Assembly: GCA_025403435.1 (NCBI GenBank)
Contig: CM046348.1
Coordinates: 33,910,052 to 33,974,051, forward strand
Length of the DNA stretch: 64,000 nucleotides
From: Artocarpus heterophyllus
Lineage: Eukaryota > Streptophyta > Magnoliopsida > Rosales > Moraceae
Reading direction: 5' to 3'
Shown here: positions 11,701 to 21,911 of the stretch, piece by piece
Numbering within the stretch: position 1 is the first letter of the stretch
Layout: every line of letters starts with the position of its first letter
The notes under the pieces: generated by a model
The model's database searches: none
What the model was told of the DNA's origin: nothing
Seen by the model: only the letters and a program-made list of their open reading frames with translations
Translations under genes and position numbers: made by a program

Positions 11701-13333
11701 GGATTATGATTTCGCGTTGCAGTATCATCCCGGGAAGGCTAATGTAGTCGCGGATGCGCTTAGCAGGAAGTCTTCAGGGATTCTCGCTTGTTTGATTTTT
11801 GAGGACTGGAGCAGGGATGCGACAGTGAGTGAGTATCGGCTACTGTATCATGAAGATGGTGATCGAGTTTTGTTATATCATGTGGAAGCGACTCTAGCTC
11901 TTGTTCGGATGGTGAAGCAAAGTCAGTGGCAGGATCGACATTTGCAGGGGATTTGGTCGTGGATTCAGAACGGGGAGCAGTTTGAAGAATGGAGCGTGCA
12001 TGCTGATGGATCGTTGTACTTCCAGGAGCGTCTTGCAGTTCCAGTTATCGCCGAGGTGACGAAAGCCGTTCTAGACGAAGCTCATAGGTCTCAGTTTGCT
12101 ATTCATCCGGGGAGCACCAAGATGTATCGTGATTTGAAGAGGCAATATTGGTGGAGAGGCATGAAGAAAGATGTTTGCGAGTACGTGGCCAAGTGTTTGA
12201 CGTGTCTTCAGGTGAAAGCTGAGCATCAGAAGCCTGCAGGTCAGCTTCAGCCGCTTCCTATTCCAGGGTGGAAATGGGAGCATGTGACGATGGATTTTCT
12301 CACAGGTTTGCCGAGGACGGAGCAACGGCATGATGCAGTTTGGGTTGTAGTCGACAGGTTGACGAAATCGGCGCATTTCATTCTGTTTAGGTCGACGTGT
12401 TCGAGGAAGATTCTCGGGGAGTTGTATATGCAGACTATTGTGAGGTTGCATGGAGTTCCTTTGTCCATCACCTCTGATCGAGACACCAGGTTTAATGCTA
12501 AGTACTGGAGGAGTTTTCAGGAGGCTTTGGGTACGGATTTGAACTTCAGTACGGCGTTTCATCCTCAGACTGATGGGCAGTCTGAGCGGGTTATTCAGGT
12601 TCTCGAGGATATGTTGCGTGCTTGTGCGTTGGACTTCGGCGGGAATTGGAAGCAATGTTTGCATTTGGCGGAGTTCGCGTACAACAACAGTTATCAGGCG
12701 AGTATCGGTATGGCACCATTTGAGGCGTTGTATGGGCGACCGTGTCGGTCACCTGTGTGTTGGGCCGAGCCGGAAGATAGAGTTATTCTTGGGCCGGAAG
12801 AGATTCGTGACAGCAACGAGAAAGTCGCGGTGATTCGGGATCGGTTGAGAGCAGCTCAGAGTCGGCAGAAGAGCTACACAGATAGGAGACGTAGACCCTT
12901 AGAGTTCGCGGTTGGAGATTTTGTTCTCTTGAGGGTGTCACCTCGTAAGGGAACTATGCGGTTCGGAGTGAGTGGGAAGCTCGTGCCGAGGTATATTGGG
13001 TCGTTCGAGATCACTCAGCGTGTTGGTGTGGTCGCTTATTGGCTTAATCTTCCGCCCGGACTTTCTCATGTGCACGATGTGTTTCATGTGTCGATGCTTA
13101 GGAAATGTCCACCTGGGCAGGATAAGATAGTTTCGTTTCGCGATGTACAGGTTCAGGAGGATACGACGTACGAAGAAGTGCCGATTCAGATTATCGACCG
13201 GAAAGTGATTAGCTTGCGTCGTCGTGAGATACCGTTGGTAAAGGTCGTGTGGCAGCATCACGGGGTTGATGAAGCCACTTGGGAATTAGAGTCGAGTATG
13301 CGGGAGCTGTATCCGCATTTGTTTTGTTTTTGA
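8742..13333 (+). pseudogene. gag-pol of gypsy A1, disabled
   Basis: Gag begins MAPRRRS at 8742, with the retrotransposon gag domain followed by a CCHC zinc knuckle near 9558-9600. Pol follows in the same frame: protease (LFDTGAS near 9993), RT with an IDDILVYS core near 10997, RNase H, integrase with HHCC and D,D(35)E residues, and a C-terminal chromodomain-like stretch. Breaks seen: TAG at 9390, TAG at 9708 and TAA at 9723 in the gag-protease linker, and a one-base deletion near 11533 in RNase H that shifts the rest into another frame. The RT core residue before IDD is Ser where the sister copies have Phe. The frame is 4592 bp, one base short of the 4593 bp of copy A3. Confidence 0.92.
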
Positions 13334-13368
13334 GATGAGTTGTAAATTTCGAGGACGAAATTTCTTTT

Positions 13369-13381
13369 AGGGGTGGAGAGT
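13369..13381 (+). other. Polypurine tract of A1
   Basis: AGGGGTGGAGAGT directly before the 3' LTR. It serves as plus-strand primer in LTR elements and is identical in A2 and nearly so in A3 and B. Confidence 0.75.
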
Positions 13382-15446
13382 TGTAACGTCTCAAAATTTA
13401 TTTAATGATTAATGTAATGTAAATGATGAATTAGTGTGCCATAATTAACGTTTTAACATTTATTAGACTATTTGGTTGGATTTTTGAATTTTTGGTTGTT
13501 TTGTTAAATTAATGAATTCGAAGGATTTCTTATTGTTTTAAAATGATGTTTTGAGTTTTAAAACACCACAATTTGTAAAATGTTAAAAAAATACTCCGTT
13601 TTGCAAAACCGTGGGCGGCACATGGTTTTCGCACAGTAAAATCGGCCATCGATTTTCTCTATTTATTTCCTTCCTTCCTCTCTCTCTCCTCACTCTTCGG
13701 TTCTCTCTCTCTCTTCTCTCCTTCACCGTGAGTCTCCCTCTCTCTCTCAAATTCTCTCTCAAAATTTTTGAAAACAAATTCGAATCCAAGCTTCGGGATA
13801 GCAAGGAGGAAGCTCGGGGACGTGATTCGGCAACCGAGAACGCGGATTGAAGCTTCGATTCGAGGTTAGATTCAAAATTTCTAAACTTTTTACAAAATTT
13901 TCAATTTTGTGTGTTTTTGAAATCTAAGTTTGTTTAAGCTTAGAAAACCGTGGATTTGTGTTAAATGAACTTAGAACAACTAGAATCTAAGCTTAGATTG
14001 AAGAAAAACGGATTGGATTCAAGATTTTTCATTTTTCTCCTCTTTAAAGGATTTGAGAAAAATAGGTTAGAAACAAGATTTGGATTTTGGGGATCGAGAA
14101 ACCCGTGGCTGGGATTTCTGGGTTTTCCCAGTTCGGCAGGGCGAAGTTCATGTTCGGCAGGCCGGAGTGATGATCGGCAGGCCGGTGTTCTTTCGACCGG
14201 CAGGCCGAATCTGGGGAAATGTTCGGCAGGCCGAACCTTGTTTCCGGCAGGCCGAACTGTGCAGTTCGGCAGGCCGAAGCAGGGCGGCCGGCAGGCCGAC
14301 CGAGGCATGGAAAATTTTGTGATTTTTACCCGTTTTCACTGTTTTGAACCCTGATTTAAATCCCAACCTTATAGGATGATTTTAAAGGTACAAATGGCAC
14401 ACTAGGACATCATGAAATGATTTAGTAACATAGAATGTCTCAAACTAGATATTGATTGACTTAGTTGGTATCTAGGATTGTTCGTGGTTCCGTGGAGCTA
14501 ACGTATAGCGGACCAGGATTACGGTGTGGGGTACCGGCACGAGTATTGAGGTAGGACTTTTATCCTATTCCTTTGGTAGCCTGGTTTTGAAATGGATTGG
14601 CTTTAAAAGGGATTTCTATCAAAATGTTTTCGACGGTTGTTTGAAAATGGTTTTATCGGTTATATCTTAATATACCGTGATCTGAAATGAATTTCATAAT
14701 AAAAATAATTGACAACACTCGGTAATTGGGTTTTGAATGATAATGATAATAAACACATGGGCATGATGCCATATCAGAGATCGGGTCGTGTAGCGATCGA
14801 CCTTGGGGGCAGGTCCCGAAACCCAACTGGGCCACTACGGTGGTGATTTCATGGTTTGCCTAGGTAAAAGTAAATTGGTGTTTTGATTTGACGAGTAGAC
14901 TGTTCTGTGTCAGGACGGTTCTACTCAAATTGTTTATTTATTTATTTATTTAAGTTTCCTTTGAATAACTTCTAGTAATGCTGTGTTCCTTTGCGTTAAA
15001 CTATTTTTATAAAACATAGTCCTATTGAGCCTTTCGCTCATATTTTATTGTTTTAAATTTCCCCCCCTCTAGGTGGTTTCCCATTTAGGTTTGGAGAAGA
15101 TTCTTCGGACCGAACTCAGGAGCAATAGGAGAATTTATTTATATTCTGTATTTATTTAATCAAGGCATGTAAGACTTAACTTTATTTGTACTTGGACTGT
15201 AATTGTATTTATGATATTGTCAGAACCATGTGTGTGCACAAGTTGTGGGTTGTGGAACCCATATTCGCAGTTTTTATTTAATTATTATTATTTGCTTAAT
15301 ATTTATAAATTCTTTTATAAAATGTGGTGGAAAATCTTCTTAATTTTTATTTAATTTGATTCTCAAACTCTCGATTTTTAATTAAATTCTCTTTTAATTA
15401 ATCTAAATATTCCGCCACGTCATCTCCCGTACTCCGGGGCGTGACA
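13382..15446 (+). repeat. 3' LTR of gypsy A1 (2065 bp)
   Basis: Nearly identical to the 5' LTR apart from a few substitutions, small indels and one deletion of about 106 bp after position 14043 (with AAA filler) corresponding to about 7130-7235 of the 5' LTR. The palindromic array is at 14132-14301. It ends GTGACA, followed by TSD GATCA (15447-15451). Confidence 0.93.
14132..14301 (+). repeat. Palindromic GC-rich array in 3' LTR of A1
   Basis: Same 170-bp array, unit for unit, as 7319-7488. Confidence 0.85.
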
Positions 15447-15920
15447 GATCAAAATTCAAATCAAGTCAGTTAGTAAAAAAATGCCCTAAAAAGAAAAAGA
15501 ACACTTGACTTTGTTCATCATTTCATTTGTAGTATCCTGTTATTTTCGAACCCAATGAATAGGTTTTATGGAAGAATAAGAACTTTTGACTTTGTTCATC
15601 ACTTCATCTATAGTTGATGTTTCTTGTTGTAATGAATGATTATGTTTCTTAATTTGTTGTGAATATGGTCATTGTCTTTAGGCATCAAACTTGGTTGTTG
15701 TTGGGAATGCTTTATACATTATCATCTTATATTAAAAAAAGGTAAAAAAATTACATTGTGCATTAGTATAGACCTAAATCGACGCACCTGCCCGCACTCA
15801 AACCGAAACCGCCTGCCATTCCATGGGCGGTCTGTGGGTTGGTTAATCGCGAATCCGTCATTTAAAAAAATCAACCTGCACCCGCCCAAAAACCATCAAA
15901 CCTCCCGTTGTTCACCCCTA
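15447..15920 (+). other. 3' part of the hAT element after the gypsy insertion
   Basis: Starts with the second GATCA. No coding signal. The last 150 bases carry GC-rich subterminal words (CGCACCTGCCCGC, CACCCGCCC) and end at the inverted repeat TTCACCCCTA. Confidence 0.8.
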
Positions 15921-15928
15921 GTGTCAAG
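15921..15928. repeat. Right 8-bp TSD of the hAT element
   Basis: GTGTCAAG, identical to 3930-3937. Confidence 0.9.
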
Positions 15929-15935
15929 TTTAACA

Positions 15936-17367
15936 TGTATATTTATATAACAACTCTTTAAAAGCAAATTAGTTTTAATTCACTCCCAAAACCGAAGTAT
16001 CTTTTCAATTTCATCCTTTTATTAAAAGTTACAAAATAGCAAAAATTACGATTCCAAAGTACGTTTCTTCTCAAACGTTTTCCTCTATGTCGCTTGCATT
16101 AATGTTCCTTATTTTTAGTGGTTTTGCTTTTTCGCTAGGCAACTAGATGGAGCCAATTTCGTGGACTCGGATTTGGAGAACACACAGCGTCCTCTAGTTA
16201 ATAGAAGGACATTGCATGGTATTAAATTCTCATTAGAATTCACTTTCATGTCAATTTTATAATTAATTCTTCAAGTCTTTTATTTGACGTAAATGTAACG
16301 GAGGAATCATCTTTTTCCACCTCTATCTAAAGTCGCCCCAAGTCCTACCACAAGCGAATGAAACAAAAGACGGGAACAAGATGTGACGAAGAAGCCCCAC
16401 ATGGAAAGAAATTTCTCGCATGACCAAGAAAAGCTCCAATAGTCTTAGACGTGTGCCATAGCAATCGATTTCATATTTCCTTGAACATGATAACGCGTTA
16501 AAGTACTACTACCCCAAATCATGAACAAAAGCCCAAAAAAAAAAAAATGGAGTTAGCCAAAAAAAAAATGGAGTTAGAGGCTCGGTCTAGACGTTTGCCT
16601 TTGTGAATTAGGAGAAGGTCTAATTACTAATTGAACTGATGTTTTTGAAAATAATGTTTGTATTAAAAAAAAGCAGTGGAAGTAATATTAGGCCAAAAAA
16701 AAAAAACTCGAGAGACTCAAAATGTCCAAGAGACGAAGATGGGGACATGAAAATATCCCCCTTTAATCTATATATACATATACATGGATGAGCCTTCAAT
16801 GGTTATATCGTCACTGGTGGTTATCGATCCAATTACAACAATAATTTACATTATTTGATGACGTGGTGTTTTATGACCAGCTAGAGGAGGTTAAGTGAGC
16901 TCTTAACCTTAAACCTTAATTATTTTTTTTTTACTCTTTTCATTTTTTATTAACTAGTATAGGAATATCAACGATTGACATTACTAACAACCATTCTGGT
17001 AATCTTCATGGTTTAAAGTTTTTAGAAACAAATATTTTAACATCTAATATAGGAATGGAACAAACTCTCACACAATTATATATCCTTGGCATCATTGGCA
17101 TATGAGGGATAGCCTTTTAATTATGGGGTTTTGCTCCTTTAAATTGTTAATCATTAATTGAATTGATTTCATCTTTCATTTGGGGGTAGTTTTTTCTTAT
17201 CTTGGCTTGCTCTTCATTCATCGCAAATCTAATGATTGCTTACGCATTACTCTGGCTTCATCTTTTCACCAAAGTTCTGACTTCCTAGCTGTAGTAATCT
17301 TTTCAAGTAAAAAATATATTTTTATTCTCCGGCAACATCATATTTTTCAAATTTTGCATTAAGCCTA
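15936..17367. other. Intergenic DNA, nothing recognised
   Basis: AT-rich with short A runs. No open frame with family resemblance and no repeat structure was seen. Confidence 0.5.
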
Positions 17368-17858
17368 GGGTGTGTTTGATTTGATGGAATAAATGATAAT
17401 TCTTAAAATCTAGTTATTCCTACGTTTTGGTTAGACAAATAGTCATATGGTTAGACAAATAGCATAGGAATAGAAATTTCGATGGAATTGCTATTCCACT
17501 AAAATGGTTGAATGACAATTCCAAAAGTGAACCAATTGAATAGTCATTCCATTACACAACTGATATTAATTAAATTTCTCTATCCTCAATAATCCCTCCT
17601 AATATTCTAAAATTACTTTAAATACTACTCTAGTGATGATTAAATGAAAGAGATATTTATGTTGAAACAATTATTATTTCATTCTATTCCAATGACTAAG
17701 TAGACATAATAATTGTAATTCCAATATTGATTCCAATATCTAACAAAAAAAGAAAAAACGTGAATATACCATTGCCATTCAACCCATTCCTATTCGATCA
17801 TTCCATTATATTTTTATTCCTATTCTTATTCTCTTTCTATTTCATCAAACCAAACGTT
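17368..17858. mobile_element. MITE-like inverted-repeat element
   Basis: The left end GTGTTTGATTTGATGGAATA is the approximate reverse complement of the right end TATTTCATCAAACCAAACG. The interior is AT-rich with many ATTCC/GGAAT words and no coding sequence. A size near 490 bp and a TTTGGTTTG-like terminus resemble small non-autonomous DNA elements. The exact ends and the target duplication could not be fixed, so the superfamily is left open. Confidence 0.4.
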
Positions 17859-18423
17859 ATATTAGTTCCTTCTTAATATTCTCAATCCTTGTTCTATGAA
17901 TATCCTTCCTTCCATTTTAGATTCCTTCTCAACCTTCTATTGAAAGCAAAAGTTATTAAAAAAAAAAGAACTAAATTAATATGCCAACCATTCTTGCTTT
18001 TCCCAACTCTTTTTTTGGATTTGTTTTTCTTCTCTTGTTTTCACTTCCTACTCAAATGCTCCTTGAGATATTGACGTAGAATCTATTCATCGTATATTTG
18101 GGATATGAAGATTCAAACGTTTGCTAAGTTGGCCCATTGACTACTATTTCTTTAATTTGTTTGTTACTTACGAGTGTAGTTACTAGTTAGTGTAGTGAAA
18201 AATAGTAAGTCAAGGTCTTCTTTGATCCCATATTAAGTTTAATTAGATGTCAAAATCTTTCCTTTCGTATATCGGGTAACCATCAAATTATCGCATAAAT
18301 TTTACCAAATTATAAAGAATCATACAATGAATCTTTAATTTATATTTTATTAATTTTTTTAAAAAATAAAAATCCATGTTAACAAGTCACAAACAAGTAA
18401 CACACCCAAATGATATTTAAATG
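17859..18423. other. Intergenic AT-rich DNA, nothing recognised
   Basis: Low complexity with T-rich and A-rich blocks. No supported gene. Confidence 0.5.
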
Positions 18424-18431
18424 CTTATATT

Positions 18432-19007
18432 TAGGGCCGGCAATTTTAGAGATGGTATGATAACACGATACAAAAACGACACATGATAAACAGGTTTGGA
18501 CTGCATGTTTATTAATTGGGTTATAAATGGATTGGAACGAATAACATGAAAATAAACGGCTTGGATTCATGCTAATACGTCTAACACGCCTTAACACGTT
18601 TAATTAAACAGGCCGTAAACGTGTTGACATGGTACGATATGACCCGCCCGTTTATAATACATTTAAACTTAAAAATAAAAATATTTGAAATATTTGTAGT
18701 AGGATAGTATTAATTAGATATTATGTTTTTTGTTAATTTTCTTTATTAGCTTTTTTTTTAGTTTTTTATTTTTTTAATTTTTAGTTAACTGGGTCATAAA
18801 AGTGACATATGCATGTTGTTATCGTGTCAACCTGTCACGGCTCGCTTAGTAATTGTGTTAATCGTGTCGTGCTGTGTTACACGTGCCATAGGCGGGTAGT
18901 GTTCGTATATACATTTCTAGCATGTTTATTAATCGTGTCATATTCGTGTTCAGCCTAAACGTGTTGTGTTATAAATATGCCAACACGAACACGAATTGTG
19001 ACCCCTA
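18432..19007. mobile_element. Non-autonomous hAT-like element (576 bp)
   Basis: The left end TAGGGCCGGCAATT and the right end, inverted, TAGGGGTCACAATT form terminal inverted repeats. They are flanked by an imperfect 8-bp duplication, CTTATATT (18424-18431) and CTCATATC (19008-19015), matching 6 of 8. Subterminal regions carry many copies of AACACG/CGTGTT-type words in both orientations. There is no coding capacity, so it would depend on a hAT transposase in trans. Confidence 0.65.
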
Positions 19008-19015
19008 CTCATATC

Positions 19016-20377
19016 TATATATTTATAGAGAGACAAACAAACATGGGGTGGTTAATTATATAATAATACCAGTTTTAACTATATATTCCTCAATTGATCA
19101 TTATGATTTAAGAAACTACAAAGGAATTCATTAAATTTAAAAAACTTATTTCAATTTCATCCATATGAATAGAAAAAAATTAGATGAAACAACATGACTA
19201 CCCTTAAACAATTTATAAAAAATATTTTATAGATTTAAAAACATAAAATAACTTAAACAAAACATCAAATTTCAGAAAATATGTTGAATTTTTTTGAGGG
19301 AAAATATGTTAAATTTTATGTTTCTTTAAAATGTTAAAATATATATATTTTAAATTTACTCAAAGGAAAAAGATATTTAAAAAAGCAATTTTGTTTCGTT
19401 AAGGGTATCTTTGTCTTTTCCTATTGTTTTTTCCTATGCGGCATAAGTTTTGAAACAAACTTTTCAATTTCAAAGGATAACTTTATAGTTTTTAAAAATA
19501 GAGGAACAAATATGTAAAGTAAATTAAATTCTTTCAATAAAAAGTAAATAAATTTAAACGATGTAAGTACTTGATATTCAAATTTTATTTGCAAAAAATG
19601 TTAACACGTCATTTCTCTGCTAGACGTATATAGTCTTCAAATTTTTTTCCCTCGAAGTTAGCTCTTAACAAATTGGAAAAAATCATGCCTTAATTATTGT
19701 CTTTATCTGATTATGCCACATTAGTTGATAAATGAAGGAAAAAAAAGCCACGATAATTAAAGCAACATAAAAGCTGGCCTTTAAGATTTAAAATGAATGA
19801 AGAAGGGTTGCAGAGATCATAGCCTTTAAGATTAAAAAAAAAATCATATATAAATATATATAATTTGACATTACATAAACCTCTAAAAAAAGCTACACAC
19901 AGAAAGATGTGGACTACAAAATTAAAGCAAAAAAACACATGAATAATCTGACAATTTGAGTATACGTAACATATTATCTCGTAATATATTTTATAGTTAT
20001 GTAGGCAAACCGTAGAACCATGGATCAAGCAATTTCTGCGGATAAAAGTTCTATGGCCGTTGCCTTTATTTTTCTACTCTTTGGAAGTTCCCCAACTTAC
20101 ATCCTTTCTAAAAAACCGTGAGACCCATGAAGCACACCCAAACGATTAAATAAAAATTAAATAGAGAAAAGATTTTATGTATAGTTATCTCTAAAAAGCA
20201 AAAAAAAAAAAAAATACTAATAAGATAATCACAATTAAATAACATGGGAACTCAAACTTAAAAGAATAATATGTAAGACACAATATCGTCATTCTTGGGT
20301 AAATTTTATCCCATTTGGAGATTGACATGAATGGGAAAGGCTTGAAATTAAAGATTTAAAAGTATTTAAAGCTTTTC
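19016..20377. other. Intergenic region upstream of the ZIP gene
   Basis: AT-rich with no gene or repeat recognised. Open frames here, including the 105-codon minus-strand frame at 19711-20028, are low-complexity and unlike any family known to me. Confidence 0.5.
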
Positions 20378-20387
20378 ATGTCGACAT
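20378..20387. promoter_or_regulatory. Zinc-deficiency response element (ZDRE) match
   Basis: ATGTCGACAT is a perfect match to RTGTCGACAY, the palindrome bound by plant bZIP19/bZIP23 that drives ZIP transporter genes under zinc deficiency. It lies 699 bp upstream of the ZIP start codon. A degenerate partial copy (GTGTCGAAT on the minus strand) follows at 20389-20397. The match is seen directly; function is inferred from the family. Confidence 0.6.
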
Positions 20388-20984
20388 TATTCGACACTTT
20401 AGCTGAGTTTGTTACAGCCCTTGGAAATCGCGGCAACTGTCTTATGAAATCCACGTTTATAATTCAAATATACCTTGAAGTATACAAAGTAATATAAAGT
20501 TAATTTTTTTCGAATATTAATTAATTTTTTTTGGATGTCCTCGTAATGTCTTAATCATAAGCCATGGACTCGTTTGCTCTATTTAGCATCAAGCCATCAA
20601 CCAATTAACTAAAAAAAATCTCTGAAATAATTTAACTGAAAATATTCAAACAATTTACTTTCAAAGAAGAATAAAAGTAACTAATTCAATAATTAATCAA
20701 TTAAAAAGCGAAACAATTCCATTCGGAAGAGGAATAAAATTAATTAATTTTTCTTTCTTCCCGGAAGGAAAACACATTTCTCTCTCTCTTTCTTCTTCTT
20801 TTTTTTTTTTTAGGATCATTATTTATATATCTTTGTTTTCTTTTCCCATTTGAATTATGAAAAATATTCCCCTAAAAAAGGAATTACCGAAAATATCCAA
20901 AAAGAAAAATCCACAAGAAATTAAAAAAATAGAATTCAGTTCAGCACAACCACCCAAGTTAATGAGTCAATACTTAATTCCTCC

Positions 20985-20992
20985 TATAAAAA
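20985..20992 (+). promoter_or_regulatory. TATA box of the ZIP gene
   Basis: TATAAAAA in CTCCTATAAAAACG, about 100 bp upstream of the ATG at 21086. The implied leader contains a 19-base A run before the start codon. Confidence 0.6.
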
Positions 20993-21085
20993 CGCCATCA
21001 CCCTTTTTTCTTCCCTTCACATTGTTCTCATAATAAGAAGGAGAAAAAAAAAAAAAAAAACCGCTCTCTTTTCTCAGTAACAACA

Positions 21086-21875
21086 ATGAAGATAAGTTCT
21101 CAAACTAAAAAGCTTTTATTCTTCTTCTTTTACCTCCTCATATCAGTCCCGGCTCACGTGCTCGGAGAGTGCACTTGCGAGCCGGAGGAAGAAGATGACC
21201 ACGACAAGACTGAAGCCCTCAAGTACAAGCTCGCGGCGATTGCCTCGATACTCGTGGCCGGTGCAATAGGCGTCTGCCTTCCGATCCTCGGCAAGAGAAT
21301 TCAAGCCTTAAGCCCCGAGAGGAATGTCTTCTTCTTGATAAAGGCCTTCGCCGCCGGCGTTATCCTTTCCACCGGCTTCATCCACGTCCTGCCCGATGCC
21401 TTTGAGAAGCTGACATCGCCGCGCCTCAGTGAGACGCCGTGGGAGTTCCCGTTCACTGGATTTGTCGCCATGATGTCGGCCATCGTCACGCTCATGATCG
21501 ACGCCTTCGCGACGTCGTACTACCGGAAGTCACACTTTGGCAGCAAGTCTCCAGCGGCGGCGAGCGTCGGCGACGAGGAGAAGGACGGCGACTTCGGCAG
21601 CAAGTCACTGGCGGCGGCAAGCGTCGGTGATGACGAGAAGGACGGCGAACATTCCGACCACGTCCATGTCCACACGCACGCCACTCATGGCCACTCTCAT
21701 GGCTCCATCAGCAACGAGAATCTGGGCTTGTCGGTGCTGCTTAGACATAGAGTTATATCTCAGGTATATTATAAAAAAGTAAAAATCTTTTTATGATAAA
21801 TAATTTTTTTTTCTTGTTTTCGATTTTAATTTATTTTTTTAATGATAAAAGAAAAAGAACTCTCTAAACGCTTTG

Positions 21876-21911
<36 letters not shown>

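Larger units (their letters stand above)
6466..15446 (+). mobile_element. Ty3/gypsy LTR retrotransposon A1, full length, defective
   Basis: Complete structure: 5' LTR (6466-8636), tRNA primer site, gag-pol frame (8742-13333), purine tract, 3' LTR (13382-15446) and a 5-bp target duplication. It sits inside the hAT element, downstream of the transposase terminal exon. Domain order protease, RT, RNase H, integrase defines Ty3/gypsy. The GPY/F region and the chromodomain-like C-terminus suggest a chromovirus, possibly the Tekay/Del lineage; the lineage call is inference. Confidence 0.93.
3938..15920 (+). mobile_element. hAT superfamily DNA transposon, interrupted by gypsy element A1
   Basis: The element starts TAGGGCTACACAA and its other end, read inward on the minus strand, starts TAGGGGTGAACAA. 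These are imperfect terminal inverted repeats flanked by a perfect 8-bp duplication. Removing the gypsy insertion (6466-15446 plus one 5-bp TSD copy) leaves a hAT of about 3.0 kb. Both subterminal regions are rich in CCCGCC-type words, typical of transposase-binding subterminal repeats. The transposase has premature stops, so the element is non-autonomous today. Confidence 0.88.
2673..15935 (+). repeat. Probable old solo LTR of a copia-type element, split by the hAT insertion
   Basis: The segment begins TGTTAGGG at 2673 and resumes after the hAT target duplication at 15929 to end TTTAACA at 15935, giving TGTTA/TAACA termini and an LTR of about 1.27 kb. The body at 3600-3800 has the layout typical of plant copia LTR ends: a TTGTAATTCTATATCTTG-type stretch, then GATCCCTCT, then a GTAGCACCCATGG-TTTTTTCCGC block. 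The flanks CATAT (2668-2672) and TGTAT (15936-15940) match at only three of five positions, so a target duplication is not proven. No internal gag-pol remains. Confidence 0.4.

Noticed and set aside
12071..12664. 197-codon minus-strand frame
   Set aside because: Antisense shadow of the A1 integrase, present as fragments in the other copies and not conserved in length.
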